Assembly (NCBI GenBank): GCA_017654935.2
Contig: CM065694.1
Coordinates: 4,471,215 to 4,535,214 of the forward strand
Direction of reading: 5' to 3'
DNA: 64,000 nt
Source of the DNA: Phymorhynchus buccinoides
Taxonomy: Eukaryota; Mollusca; Gastropoda; Neogastropoda; Raphitomidae
Positions 45,061 to 54,861 of this stretch are shown here, piece after piece. A program made the translations under genes and the position numbers. Every line of letters begins with the position of its first letter. The stretch's first letter is position 1. The notes beneath the pieces were generated by a model. It saw nothing but the letters and a program-made list of their open reading frames with translations, was not told the origin of the DNA and made no database searches.

Positions 45061-45615
45061 ATAGTGTGTGTATGTGTGTGATGGCAGGCAATTTTGCAAA
45101 AGCGAACATTGTAAAACATTCCTCTTTTACATGATGACTATTTACACTACCCCTGACTGTTGTTTATTCACATAATATGCTTGATGACGTCACTGATAAC
45201 ATCAGATAAAGGGGAATAATTTGGGATGCAGTTTTGTGTGTGTGTGTTTTAAAATCTTCGAAAGAGCCATATTGTATTACTATTTTGCCAGATCTAACAG
45301 AATTTTGAAAAAAAAAAAAAAAAAATCAACTTTTCTCTGGCAATCAAGGGAAGTAAATCTTAGTGGTTTGTTGTGGCGAAAGCAATCGGTGTAGAGATTT
45401 TTTTTTAATATAAAGTCTATATATAAAACAATCTGATCTACCACTTCCCTATGTCTAAACCTGAAGTAAAAACCTGTGATCTTCTTTCATTTCTCTTTTT
45501 GTTTATGTATGTTTTGGAGTGATTTGTGAGGGTTTTTTTTAATAATTGAAAATCGTTGCGATGCGAATGAGTTAAACTTAAAGGTAATCATGGACAATGG
45601 TTTGTTGTTTGACAG

Positions 45616-45932
45616 CCATGACAGTGTGCGAAACAGGACTGTTCAACGCAGGCCTCTACCCCCTGCCAACCTTTCAGCTGACGGGCGTCCTCGCCACATA
45701 CACGCTGTACCGCCTGCACTCGGCCAATAAGATCGCTCGTAACACTGCTGCCGTGGCCTGTGCCGTGCAGCTCACCAAGACGACCATGGGCGCCCTCGGA
45801 TACCTGAGGGGGAAGGGAGAGGGAGGAATGGGCGATGCGTCATTGACAGATTTTGCCACATTGCTGTTTCTGGTTGGCGCGCTAGTGTGGCTGTTTGTTT
45901 ACCAGACCAAAGAGGAAGCCAGTATTTCTGAG
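45616..45932 (+). CDS. Multi-pass membrane protein, exon D
   Basis: Longest internal exon. Acceptor tttgacag at 45614-45615. It starts with two bases completing an Ala codon, then MTVCETGLFNAGLYPLPTFQ, a helix TGVLATYTLYRL, a basic loop, a second helix (NTAAVACAVQLTKTTMGALG), a Gly-rich loop and a third helix (LLFLVGALVWLFVYQTK). Ends TKEEASISE before gtgagg, phase 0. The loop/helix alternation supports a polytopic protein. Confidence 0.83.
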
Positions 45933-46529
45933 GTGAGGGATACAGTTTGAGTTCTGGAACTTTTGTTGTTAGATGGGTTGTTTAATATTTTGTCAGTTCC
46001 CTTGGTTCTGTGATTTAGAAAATCTGTACATTTTTAGTAATTTGTGTGAGGTTATAAGCCTCGATGATGGTGGTTGTCTACTGCAAGAAGAAGAAGAAGA
46101 CACATAACTTGGCATTTTCTGTTAATCACAGTGTCCGTCTCTGCCTGGGGAATTGTACGTGTAGGTTTGTCGATGTATGAATCTGCATACAACTTTTTAA
46201 CTTCAAAAGTTCTGAATGGACTTTGTGATGAAATCTTGCAAAGGATTAGGGTTTTGTGTCTAGGAAACAGTTGATAAAGTTCGGGGGTTTGCCTTTCAGA
46301 TTGTGTCGTTCATAATTTATTACTTAAACCCCCCCCCCCCCCCAAAACCCTGATCAGCCTGATTGCTATAAATGTTTGGCTCAAAGTTTTATACATGGTA
46401 CTGTAATCAGTCTGTTGAAAATTCATCAGTTAGGTATTAGGTACTTTATTGTCACAGAGGCGTCTGTGAAATTTGTGATTTTTGTGTGAATGATGAGGAA
46501 GGAAAGTGTGTGTGTAAATTTGGACCAAA

Positions 46530-46620
46530 TTACAACTTTTTTGTTGCCATTGGGAACGTGTGCTAAGTGCATGGGCACACTGGACCTCGGTTTATCGTCT
46601 CATCCGTGATAATCTGCTGG
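46530..46620 (-). repeat. Fragment of a tRNA-derived SINE body, reverse orientation
   Basis: Reverse complement of cggatgagacgataaaccga followed by ggtcc..gtgtgc, the same central block as in the SINE at 53164-53400. Confidence 0.65.
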
Positions 46621-46659
46621 TACCCTTGTTTTGATTTGCTCCCATCTGTTTCCCCAAAG

Positions 46660-46765
46660 GTGGCCAGAGACGTTGGCTTGCTGGTGGTGTCCCTGGCAGT
46701 CTGTGGCCACTCCTTGCTGCTCCCCTTCGCTCAGATGATTCTTCATACACATCCTTCCAGTGCTG
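46660..46765 (+). CDS. Membrane protein alternative exon E, copy 1
   Basis: 106 bases from GTG (phase 0) to a terminal G before gtaaca (phase 1). Encodes VARDVGLLVVSLAVCGHSLL followed by LPFAQMILHTHPSSA, one membrane helix with an amphipathic tail. Phases match both exon D and exon F, so it could replace copy 4. Two copies in series would break the frame. Confidence 0.55.
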
Positions 46766-46805
46766 GTAACATTGTGGTGATTTGGTCCCATCTGTTTCCC
46801 CAAAG

Positions 46806-46911
46806 GTGTCCAAAGTCGTTGGCTTGCTGGTGGTGTCCCTGGCAGTCTGTGGCCACTCCTTGCTGCTCCCCTTCGCTCAGATGATTCTTCATACACATCC
46901 TTCCAGTGCTG
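46806..46911 (+). CDS. Membrane protein alternative exon E, copy 2
   Basis: As copy 1 but starting VSKVVGLLVV (gtgtccaaagtcg). Same acceptor, donor and phase. Four clustered substitutions distinguish it from copies 1 and 4 and are shared with copy 3, so copy 2 or 3 arose from the other. Confidence 0.5.
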
Positions 46912-46951
46912 GTAACATTGTGGTGATTTGGTCCCATCTGTTTCCCCAAAG

Positions 46952-47057
46952 GTGTCCAAAGTCGTTGGCTTGCTGGTGGTGTCCCTGGCAGTCTGTGGCC
47001 ACTCCTTGCTGCTCCCCTTCGCTCAGATGATTCTTCATACACATCCTTCCAGTGCTG
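46952..47057 (+). CDS. Membrane protein alternative exon E, copy 3
   Basis: Identical in coding sequence to copy 2 as far as I can read, with the same splice signals. Its use would give the same protein as copy 2. Confidence 0.5.
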
Positions 47058-47097
47058 GTAACATTGTGGTGATTTGCTCCCATCTGTTTCCCCAAAG

Positions 47098-47212
47098 GTG
47101 GCCAGAGACGTTGGCTTGCTGGTGGTGTCCCTGGCAGTCTGTGGCCACTCCTTGCTGCTCCCCTTCGCTCAGATGATTCTTCACACACATCCTTCCAGTG
47201 CTGATCTCTTAG
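47098..47212 (+). CDS. Multi-pass membrane protein, exon E copy 4 (likely ancestral exon)
   Basis: Begins VARDVGLLVV like copy 1, but the sequence after CATCCTTCCAGTGCT is GATCTCTTAG followed by a consensus gtgagg donor. It is thus 115 bases, three codons (Asp-Leu-Leu) longer than the others, and has the same end phase. The better donor and the shift to unique intron after it suggest this is the original exon. Confidence 0.75.
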
Positions 47213-48426
47213 GTGAGGAGCAACGTAATTTGATGATGTTGTAAATGTGATAGCGCTTGAGAGAAAAGTATGATGTGTGTGTGTTATAATAACATGCATC
47301 AAAATTGAAATCTAACCTTGGGAATTTCATTGCATGGGTGCTACTCTTTCAGTTTTACACTGATTTCAGTATTTTTAATTTTACCAGAAACTGAACTTCA
47401 GTTTTTTTTTAATTCATTCCAAAAAATTTGACCACAAGCGATTTGGGGCGTTTTGAACTTAGTTGTTCTATCTTGGAAGTTTACAAAGGCATTGTAATAA
47501 TTTTACAAGTCTAATCCGACTCAAACTGTCTGTTTCTCATTTTGACTGTCTGTCTAGTTATTTCTCTCTCTTGCATTGCCCCCCTGAATCGTCCGACGGG
47601 GTTCTGCCCCTGTACCCTGTCAGAGCCATGGGTCCCTGGACCCCTGCCTTTCAGTTTTGTTCATTTTGGGGAGTTGCACCCATGTGTTTGTGACAATGAA
47701 GTGTTTACTCCTAAGTATGGGAGTGGACATTCAATTAGCTGGAGCAGTGGAGAGGAGAGAGGGCTGAGAAGATATGTGGAGGTTAGGTTTGAGAAAAGTA
47801 TCCATGCTGTTTGCAGAGCTTCAGATTGTTTTCAGACTTCATGGGTCATGTGACCCATGGCTGCTCAAAATGAGGGGTCCATGTTCAAAATGATGGGCCA
47901 CTTAAGCGGCGCAATGGTTTCATTAATTAAATGGCTGCCGAACTGGATGGGCGCCAATGCATCATTGGCGGAGGCGCGCCGACAATCTGAGGCTGCGTGT
48001 TTGAAGCGCTGCTTGTGCATAGGCACTGTAGATCTCTCCTGGGTTCAAGGACTTCAGATAAATCCATTGCATTTATAGAGGAATAATAAACAAAGCACAG
48101 GAAATAAGGGGGATTTCTACCCCTTTAATACTTAATCTGGATTTCTTCCTGGTATTGCGGTACCTCCAGTATTGTCTCACCACATGTATCTTTGTAATTA
48201 TAAATGACCCGTGTGAACTTGCTCATGTATTCACAGTAATTGTGCTGATTTTTATCGCATAAATCCTATATTTGCTAGAAAAGAATATTCGTTTAAATCT
48301 CAGACTTGGATGCTTTTACCCATATTTGTTGTCCAACCTGATATTCTATTCGAGTGGAGCCAAGAAATATTCCCTTGTTTGAACAATTATGGTTGATTTC
48401 AAGAAATCTGCATTTGCTGCGTGCAG

Positions 48427-48583
48427 GGTTGTGGAGTGGCGGTGCGGGAGCCCTGGTACTGCTGTACGCTCTGCACCAGGGTCAGAGTTCAGGGGTCAGA
48501 GGGCAGCTGGTGAAGGGGGCGGGGATGATGGGGGCCATGGGAGTGCTGGTGATTGTCGTGCAGCCTGTCTGCGACCTGTCTTT
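48427..48583 (+). CDS. Multi-pass membrane protein, exon F
   Basis: Acceptor gcgtgcag. Two bases complete a Gly codon, then LWSGGAGALVLLYALHQG, a basic loop (VRGQLVKGAG) and a helix MMGAMGVLVIVVQPVCDL, ending TT before gtaagt (phase 2). Phases agree with exons E and G. Confidence 0.82.
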
Positions 48584-48938
48584 GTAAGTGGGAGAGTGTC
48601 GCTATAGATTCAAGACTCGTTTGTATTCATCCTGAGGAAATTCCGTGCATGGTTGTTTACAGCACAAAGCCGATCACGTTATTTTTTTAGTATCCTTGTT
48701 ATCAGCGATTTTGAAGTCTAAAACTTGTCTGAATTGATTCTCTCAGTCAGTCAAGACTACAGTCTTAACCCCTCTACTGCCAGAGAAAAACTGATAAATT
48801 ATCGATTTTCTTATAAAATTTAAAAGGGACCTGTTAGACTCAGTCTGAGAAAATGCTTTGACATGTGATGTCTTGAAGGGGTTAAGTTACTTCCCATCAT
48901 CACTCTTCTGGGCTTTGTGTCACTTCTGATTAGCAGTA

Positions 48939-49079
48939 CAGTGGAACCTCATAAGACCTTCAAAAATCATCCAAAATGAGGTCTTATAAGGGAGGTAAGT
49001 TTAATACTTACAAAGAAGGGCAATGTCTCAGAAAAGTAGGTCTTATATGGGAGGGAGTCTTATAAGGGAGGTTCCACTG
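48939..49079. mobile_element. Tc1/mariner-like MITE (CAGTGGAACCTC termini, TA target)
   Basis: 141 bases between TA dinucleotides (48937-48938, 49080-49081). Perfect 12-base inverted ends CAGTGGAACCTC / GAGGTTCCACTG. The internal sequence is a set of ggtcttataagggagg repeats. A second copy, heavily interrupted, is at 53018-54173. Confidence 0.85.
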
Positions 49080-49776
49080 TAGTTGTAATTTGATGTTGCA
49101 TTGTCAAAAGATTGGCCCTATAAGAATTGCACAAAGTGGTAATAAGATTTTAGTAGACCTGCAATGCTGTCAACACCGACTCCTAGTGGAGACTTTTGGC
49201 GTTTCTCTAATTATTTCTTATAACTTTTTCTGGGCAACCTTAGGTCAAGAATGATGCTAGTCTCAGGCATCAATGCCTTGAAGGGGTCAAGACTAAGAGC
49301 GCACAGTAGCTATCTCTGTGTCTGTATTTGTGTCTGTCAGCCTAGTTGTCCTCTTCGTGAGGGTTTGTAAGTCGCTGTTTAAGCTCGCATGCATTCAGTG
49401 CATTTCAGACGAATATCAATAACAGGATCTACAGTCTTTTCCTAATCATTTCTTACTTATCCATGTGTTCTGTTTGTTTTTCTGTGTTGTTGATTCTCAT
49501 ATCACATGGTTTAGGCACATTCTTTTTCCTACAAAGGGTGTACATTTTTGTTGGTATTATAGAGCAGCATGCCTAAATATGATGCATGTCATTGTTTTTT
49601 TTACATTTGTTTCTTCATATGCACTGTCCTCTTTTGCGCAATTGTAGACTCTTGGTTTCATTAAAATCAATTTAAGACCTGAAAAAGACACACAAAAAGA
49701 CTAAGTGCGCTTTTGATAGAATTTTTGTTGTAGTTTTTGGTTTTTGTGGTATATTTTTCCTGCTGTCTGTGTGCAG

Positions 49777-49921
49777 ATGGTCGGTGTACCAGGGCAGCGA
49801 AATCGTGAGCCTGGTTCTGATTGGTGCGTTGCTGACGTGGAGGTTTGAAGCGAGGCTGTCACACATCCTCATGGCAGCAGGTCTGCTGGGGTTGTGTCCT
49901 GGACTTCGTATTGCCTGGCTG
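49777..49921 (+). CDS. Multi-pass membrane protein, exon G
   Basis: Acceptor tgtgtgcag. One base completes a Leu codon, then WSVYQGSEIVSLVLIGALL, TWRFEARLSH and a second helix (ILMAAGLLGLCPGLRIAWL). Ends CTG before gtgagg, phase 0. The TTAA/TGTGACC composite element begins only about 55 bases after the donor. Confidence 0.83.
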
Positions 49922-49975
49922 GTGAGGGAGTAAGAATGGAAATTGTGTGCGTGTGTGTGTGTGTGTGCGCACATA

Positions 49976-50590
49976 TGTGACCCAGCACCACGAAAGGGAC
50001 ATTAACCCTTTCGCCGCCAGCCATTTTTCAGCAAAACATTTCCATTAAACTTACCTGGGTAGTGAAAAAATCTGTGTAATATTCAGGATTCCTCTGTAAC
50101 ATATTTAAAGCAAGGCCTATTCCCACCTCCCAAAATGAAGAGAAGAGGGTCTTTGGATAACAGACCATGATTTGATGCCTTTTAGTGACATGGGTGTTAA
50201 ATCACTGTGCCAAAATGCGACGTTGGTGGTGAAAGGGTTAAGTCGCTGGGCTAGTTTCTCACAACAGGCTTGCAAAGTCAAAAATATCAATTTTGAGTTA
50301 TTGGTATTTTTGTGCTCTATCATCCTATTTTTCATACCCATAAAGGATAGTCTTTAATATGGTCTCTTGTAGGTTGTTACATTTTCTTAAGATAGGCTAG
50401 ACTTTAGACATTTATCAAAATGGCCGACAGTCACCTTACCAACTTTAAATGCTCAGAACTCTGCAACAAGAAAGGACACAAGAATGGTTTTATATCATTA
50501 GAACGAGCATTGCCTGAAGTTCCCAACTGTGCCATTTTCTCAGAATGGACATTTTGACACTTAATGTTCCTTTCGTGGTGCTGGGTCACA
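49976..50590. mobile_element. Inverted second copy of the TGTGACCCAGCACC composite element
   Basis: Begins TGTGACCCAGCACCACGAAA and ends with the reverse complement at 50590. The nested TTAA-flanked MITE lies at 50003-50241, now near the left end. Sequence comparison shows the whole composite is inverted relative to 43603-44268. Confidence 0.82.
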
Positions 50591-50790
50591 TATAGGTAGC
50601 TAATTATACATTTATCATATTTTTGTAGGCCATGGATTATAACATGCATTTCTTTATGGGGACCAATGAAAGATTGTGTGACTGTATCTTGACATTCCTG
50701 GTTGTCCGTTGCATCTCAACCGACAAGAGGGGAGTAACTTTCTTTTCAGTATTCATGTGTTGCTTTAACAGAAGAAACGGTGACATAAGC

Positions 50791-51407
50791 CAGACCTGTT
50801 TACCCTCCCGGTTTTGCCACAATTATCCTGGGAATTTGCAAAAATTCTGGGTAAAATAATAAATTCCGGGTGGAAGCTGAAAATCCCGGGATTTCGAAAA
50901 AACGTTTGTTTCTGTTTGTATGAAAAGACGCAAGGGTTGACCGAAACCTTGGAGTTCTGAGACGCGATTTTTCATTGGTCCGTGGACCCCCCTCAACCAA
51001 TGATAGTATTTCTTGTTGGCAGAGATTGTAGTTTTGCGCCAAACATGTCGTCAGGCAAGTCAACCACAGGCGGCAAGCGCCAGAAATCTTCAACAAACGA
51101 CAGCAGTGATAGGGTGAAACGGCCAAAAGTGAAGCAGAAGTTTTCTCAAAAGTATTTGAAAGTGCCAGGAATAACAAGTTCGCGTTTGGGAGACGAGCAT
51201 GCACACTGCAAGTACTGCAGCGTGACTTCAAAATTTTTGCATGGCGGCATAAGCGACATCACTGAACATGTCAACGCGAAGAAGCATGGCAATTTCGCGA
51301 CTCTCGCAAAGTCTATGTACGGATGTGAATTCTGTTTTTTTCCCCTCAAATTCCAGGTTTTTCTGTGGCAAATTCCAGGTTGTTCATTATAAAGGTAAAC
51401 AGGTCTG
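50791..51407 (+). mobile_element. hAT-like non-autonomous DNA transposon with cataagc target duplication
   Basis: Inverted termini CAGACCTGTTTACC (50791) and GGTAAACAGGTCTG (ending 51407) enclose 617 bases. CATAAGC is repeated directly outside each end (50784-50790 and 51408-51414), close to the 8-bp target duplication of hAT elements. Subterminal tracts (ccgggaatttgc / caaattccagg) are also partly inverted. The only coding sequence is a BED-like zinc finger. Confidence 0.8.
51045..51392 (+). CDS. BED-like zinc-finger ORF inside the hAT-like element
   Basis: ATG at 51045 (NMSSGKSTTGG region), followed by a basic Ser/Lys-rich leader with a nuclear-localisation-like RVKRPKVKQK, then FSQKYLKVPGITSSRLGDEH and HCKYCSVTSKFLHGGISDI with a downstream HVNAKKH. 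The C-x2-C...H-x4-5-H spacing and the 'GD..AxCxxC...HGGxxDIxxHxxxxKH' text are those of the BED-type/ZMYM-like finger opening many hAT transposases. It ends at a stop near the 3' terminus with no RNase-H-like catalytic core, so at most it would be a DNA-binding fragment. Frame upstream of 51045 is open but within terminal sequence. Confidence 0.65.
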   Translation: MSSGKSTTGGKRQKSSTNDSSDRVKRPKVKQKFSQKYLKVPGITSSRLGDEHAHCKYCSVTSKFLHGGISDITEHVNAKKHGNFATLAKSMYGCEFCFFPLKFQVFLWQIPGCSL

Positions 51408-51531
51408 CATAAGCTCTAAAAACACAAACACAATCAGTAATTTTTCATGTGATCTCCATGGTCTCATTATCAACAATGCAGCCTAGCAAAGTATCGCTTT
51501 ACAGTATTATCGTTCATTTTGTGCATTTCAG

Positions 51532-51668
51532 TTGTACGGAGAGGAGGTGACAGTGCTTCACTTTGTGTTCATCATCGTCATCGTCTGTTGTCTCCTCGCC
51601 TTCCTCCTCCTCCTCGTCCTCCACTCGGACATCGCTTCCCACACAGCGCAAACCTTTGTCAAGATGGG
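51532..51668 (+). CDS. Multi-pass membrane protein, exon H
   Basis: Acceptor tgcatttcag, phase 0. Reads LYGEEVTVLHFVFIIVIVCC then LLAFLLLLVL, one long strongly hydrophobic span, followed by HSDIASHTAQTFVKM and GG before gtaagt (phase 2). An array of 33-bp units begins 15 bases downstream of this donor. Confidence 0.82.
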
Positions 51669-51681
51669 GTAAGTGGGGACA

Positions 51682-52050
51682 TGCTGGATTATCAGTACTT
51701 GCATGGATGCTCCTTGCAGGATTATCAGTACTTGCATGGATGCTCCTTGCTGGATTATCAGATCTTGCATGGAGGCTCCTTGCAGGATTATCAGTACTTG
51801 CATGGATGCTCCTTGCTGGATTATCAGTACTTGCATGGATGCTCCTTGCTGGATTATCAGATCTTGCATGGATGCTCCTTGCTGGATTATCAGTACTTGC
51901 ATGGATGCTCCTTGCTGGATTATCAGATCTTGCATGGAGGCTCCTTGCAGGATTATCAGTACTTGCATGGATGCTCCTTGCAGGATTATCAGTACTTGCA
52001 TGGATGCTCCTTGCAGGATTATCAGTACTTACATGGATGCTCCTTGCAGG
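51682..52050. repeat. 33-bp tandem repeat (about eleven copies) beside the exon H donor
   Basis: Units of ggattatcagtacttgcatg gatgctccttgc(t/a), some with gatcttgcatggagg. Purely intronic in the gene model. Because 33 is a multiple of three it stays open in several frames, an artefact. Confidence 0.92.
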
Positions 52051-53163
52051 ATTTTTAAATTGCCTAGAGCCGGCATCGCCGGATTATGAGAATTTGGAGA
52101 AGCAACGATTTTCTTACACACGCACAATTAAAAGTGCCTATATAAGCATTTGCTGTATTCAAAGGAATGTAGCACTTGTGCTAGTCGAGAGGGGTGAAAA
52201 AAGATCAGTAAATGTGTGTGTGTGTGTGTGTGTGCGCTGCCCCTGCACTCCGCAGGAGTTTTTAAATTTCCCAGGAGCACCCGTGTACTTGTGTATTTGG
52301 GGGTATTGGACTGATTTGGATGCTTGTTTGGTTAGAGGGGTTGTGGGGTTCACTGGGTATACGTTTCATTTGATGTGTTGGCAAGGCTGCCTACTGTCCC
52401 CCCTCAGGGGTATTTGTCCCTGGAAACAGTTAAAATGGGCACCGTGTCCCTGGAATCCACTTTTCTGTTTAGCGTCCCTGGAAACTGAGTAGAATAAAAA
52501 TTTGGTAGAGCAGTCACTTGTCTTGCTAGGTAACCTTACTATTTGTTAGGTAACCTTACTATTAAACCCAGGAACACCCAAAACAACAGGCACTGTTGAA
52601 TTTTTTTCTGTTAGATTACTGAACACCTAAAGACCAGGTACAGAGAAGCTTGTCTGCACCGAAAAGCAACTAAAAGACTACCCAAAATATCCAGTCGCAG
52701 AAATGTTGTTAGATTACGAAATATATTTCTTGATGCATGAGATCGCGATGTTTGTCGCTGGAAATAAGTCTCTGTCCCTGGTTTTTAAGCAGTTTGTCCC
52801 TGGAAAATGCAACAGGGGGTATGCAGCGCTGTGTTGGTACACTGAGTTTCAGACGATAGTAGTGTTATGGTGTGTATGCAGTGTTTTGGGGCTTGGTAGG
52901 CTTTGCACTGTACAGGCTGTTACTTGGAATACCATATGTTTCGGACTAAAAGTATAAGGCAATACTTTTTTCCCCATGACTGAGACCCCTGCGTCTTATA
53001 ATATGACAAATAATATACAGTGGAACCTCTCCTATAAGACCTTATAAAATCATCCAAAATGAGGTCTTATAAGGGGGGGGGTTATAAGGGAGGTAATTTA
53101 AACTTGCAAAGAAGGGCAATGTCTCGGAGAAGTAGGTCTTATGTGGGAGGGAGTGTTATTTGT

Positions 53164-53280
53164 GTAGAGTGGCACAGTGGTAACTCGTTCGCTTCGTGTC
53201 AAGTAAACCCGAGTTCGAACCTGGGTACAGGGCATTTTTCCTCTCACTTTGCACTATAGGCCTTACGGTCTGAATGTGGA

Positions 53281-53311
<31 letters not shown>

Positions 53312-53540
53312 CGTGTGCCAGCACACGTTAAACCCAATTGCAACGAAAACGTTGTCATTTGGTCAAAATTTACCCCCCTCCTTCCTCATCAATCACACAC
53401 AAAAATCGCATGCAAAAATATATATATAAAAAATGGGTGGCGCGCCTCTGGCTGCGACGCGCTCTCCAGGTGGGAGAAACCCGATTTTCACAGATATGCC
53501 TCTGTGACTATAAAGTACCTAATACATCTAAATCTATAAT
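53164..53540 (+). mobile_element. tRNA-derived SINE
   Basis: Starts tagagtggcacagtggtaac (A-box-like TGGCNNAGTGG) and has cgagttcgaacctgg 45 bases later (B-box GTTCGAAnC), the internal Pol III promoter of a tRNA. This is followed by a conserved-looking central block with gatgagacgataaaccgagg that is also present, reversed, at 46530-46620. The acceptor/T-stem pairing is too poor for a working tRNA gene. Confidence 0.82.
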
Positions 53541-53556
53541 GGGAGGTCTTGTAAGC

Positions 53557-54154
53557 AGGCATGGTAGACCTCCGCGAATCGCGGAAAATCCGCAAAACAG
53601 TTTGAAGCAAAATTATTAAAAAATGCATTGAAATTGCATGAAAAGCGAAAATTTCACTCATTTATTGAAATTTCGGTAAAGGTCAAGATGTGCCACCCCC
53701 CCTACCTATCTCGGTTAATTGTATTTTTCCGTTGCCTTTCTTACCATACATAAAGCTGTATTTTAGGAACATTTTTAGCTAATTACCTTTTTGGAATACT
53801 AACCCTAACCCTAACCCTACCCCTCAACCTAACCCTACCCCCCACTATGTACTGCAGTACACCGCGATTTGTCACAGTTGTGGTTCGTTGTGTTTTTCCG
53901 TCTTATACGGTGGGGGGTAGGGTTAGGGTTAGGGCTAGGGTTAGGGTTAGGGTTAGTATTCCAAAAAGGTTATTAGCTAAAAATGTTCCTAAAATACAGC
54001 TTTATGTATGGTAAGAAAGGCAAAAACGGAAAAATACAATTAACCGAGAAATGCATGGGGGGTGGCACATCTTTACCTTTGCCGAAATTTCTTCGGCCCC
54101 CTGGACCCCTGGCCATTTTCCTTGAAAACCACTTTGCCCCCACTACCATGCCTG
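53557..54154. mobile_element. Foldback element with inverted telomere-like repeats
   Basis: Ends caggcatggtag / ctaccatgcctg. Long arms of about 175 bases (53667-53842 and 53911-54091) are near-perfect reverse complements and would fold into a stem with a ~70-base loop. Each arm contains telomere-type hexamers: (CCCTAA)n in the left arm (53802-53838) and (TTAGGG)n in the right (53920-53958). Confidence 0.88.
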
Positions 54155-54336
54155 TATAAGGGAGGTTCCACTGTTGTAAGAAAATAGTCACAAAAATGTG
54201 TTAAATTTGGGGGGTGCGCCTTACATAGTCCGAAAAATATGGTATTCTTCGTTTTAATTCTTCGTTTTAAACGAAGAAATAAAGGAGCAGTTGGGATGTT
54301 TGGAGATGTGGGCATTGGGTAAGTTGTGACACTTGT

Positions 54337-54600
54337 AATAATAATAATAATAATTTTATTTCATACAGCGCTAAAATGCATACAGTAGTATGCTCGATGC
54401 ACTTTACAAAATCAGCATTGAAAGATGAAAAACATGCATTGAAATCAGCAACAAAGTCATGCTACCAACATTCCAATGCAAAGAAATAAAATAACAAAAA
54501 TAACATGATTCTCACTCACAAAGACATCCACCCTCGTTCACCAGCACTGTCACTCTCTGATAACACCTCACCCTCACAGAAACTAATCAAAATGTAAACA
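54337..54600. repeat. (AAT)n-headed interspersed repeat
   Basis: AATAATAATAATAATTTTAT then tcatacagcgctaaaatgca, another member of the family with 'AGCGCTxxA' near an (AAT)n tract. Confidence 0.6.
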
Positions 54601-54695
54601 AGCAACAGGAAGGAATGCACCAATACATGCGTACATACTACATACGGCCCATATACTCTCTCTCATGTCTTGTCCATTATTGCTCCCCCTTTCAG

Positions 54696-54861
54696 GGTAA
54701 TGGCTGTGGTAGCGTTGCTATCCGCCGTGTTAGCTGTGGACACCATCAGTCTGCAGCCTGCTGGCAGCCACAGCACTCTGTGGGACCTCCCAGTGTGGAG
54801 GCTGGCCTTTGCCGTCTCCCTCTGCCTCGCTGCCTGTCTGAGAGCTGTCACGGAGAAGCTG
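54696..54861 (+). CDS. Multi-pass membrane protein, exon I
   Basis: Acceptor cccctttcag. One base completes a Gly codon, then VMAVVALLSAVLAVDTISL, a loop (QPAGSHSTLWDLPVWRL) and a second helix AFAVSLCLAACLRAV, ending TEKL before gtaaga, phase 0. Its last ~30 bases with the donor are repeated five more times downstream. Confidence 0.83.

Larger units (their letters stand above)
46636..47212 (+). repeat. Tandemly quadruplicated exon unit (146 bp)
   Basis: Four units each contain the acceptor (ctgtttccccaaag), a coding block and a donor (gctg|gtaaca in copies 1-3; cttag|gtgagg after 9 further bases in copy 4). Copies 1 and 4 begin VARDVG. Copies 2 and 3 begin VSKVVG. The rest of the helix is identical in all four. 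Confidence 0.92.
53018..54173. mobile_element. Tc1/mariner-like MITE, copy 2, interrupted
   Basis: CAGTGGAACCTC at 53018 pairs with GAGGTTCCACTG? near 54162-54173 (left end reads cagtggaacctctcctataa). The 141-base element seen intact at 48939 is here split by about 1 kb containing the SINE and foldback element. Confidence 0.75.
52926..54247. mobile_element. Nested stack of four elements: outer ATACCATATTTTTCGGACTA-type MITE
   Basis: Outer inverted ends ggaataccatatgtttcgga (52926) and the reverse near 54226-54247, with the gcgtctta/ggcgccttac subtermini typical of this MITE class. Inside lie the TA-type MITE (53018-54173), a tRNA-derived SINE and a foldback element. A short stand-alone relative is at 60707-60802. 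Confidence 0.75.

Noticed and set aside
51563..52492. 309-codon plus-strand frame through the 33-bp array
   Set aside because: The 33-bp unit keeps any frame open. The frame is not that of exon H, and a strong gtaagt donor precedes the array.
53169..53240. Functional tRNA gene
   Set aside because: A and B boxes are present, but acceptor and T-stem pairing are poor and the sequence continues into a SINE body found elsewhere. It is the head of a SINE.
53799..53960. Chromosome end or assembled telomere
   Set aside because: Only a few hexamers on each side in opposite orientation, embedded in an inverted-repeat element within an intron. It is interstitial.
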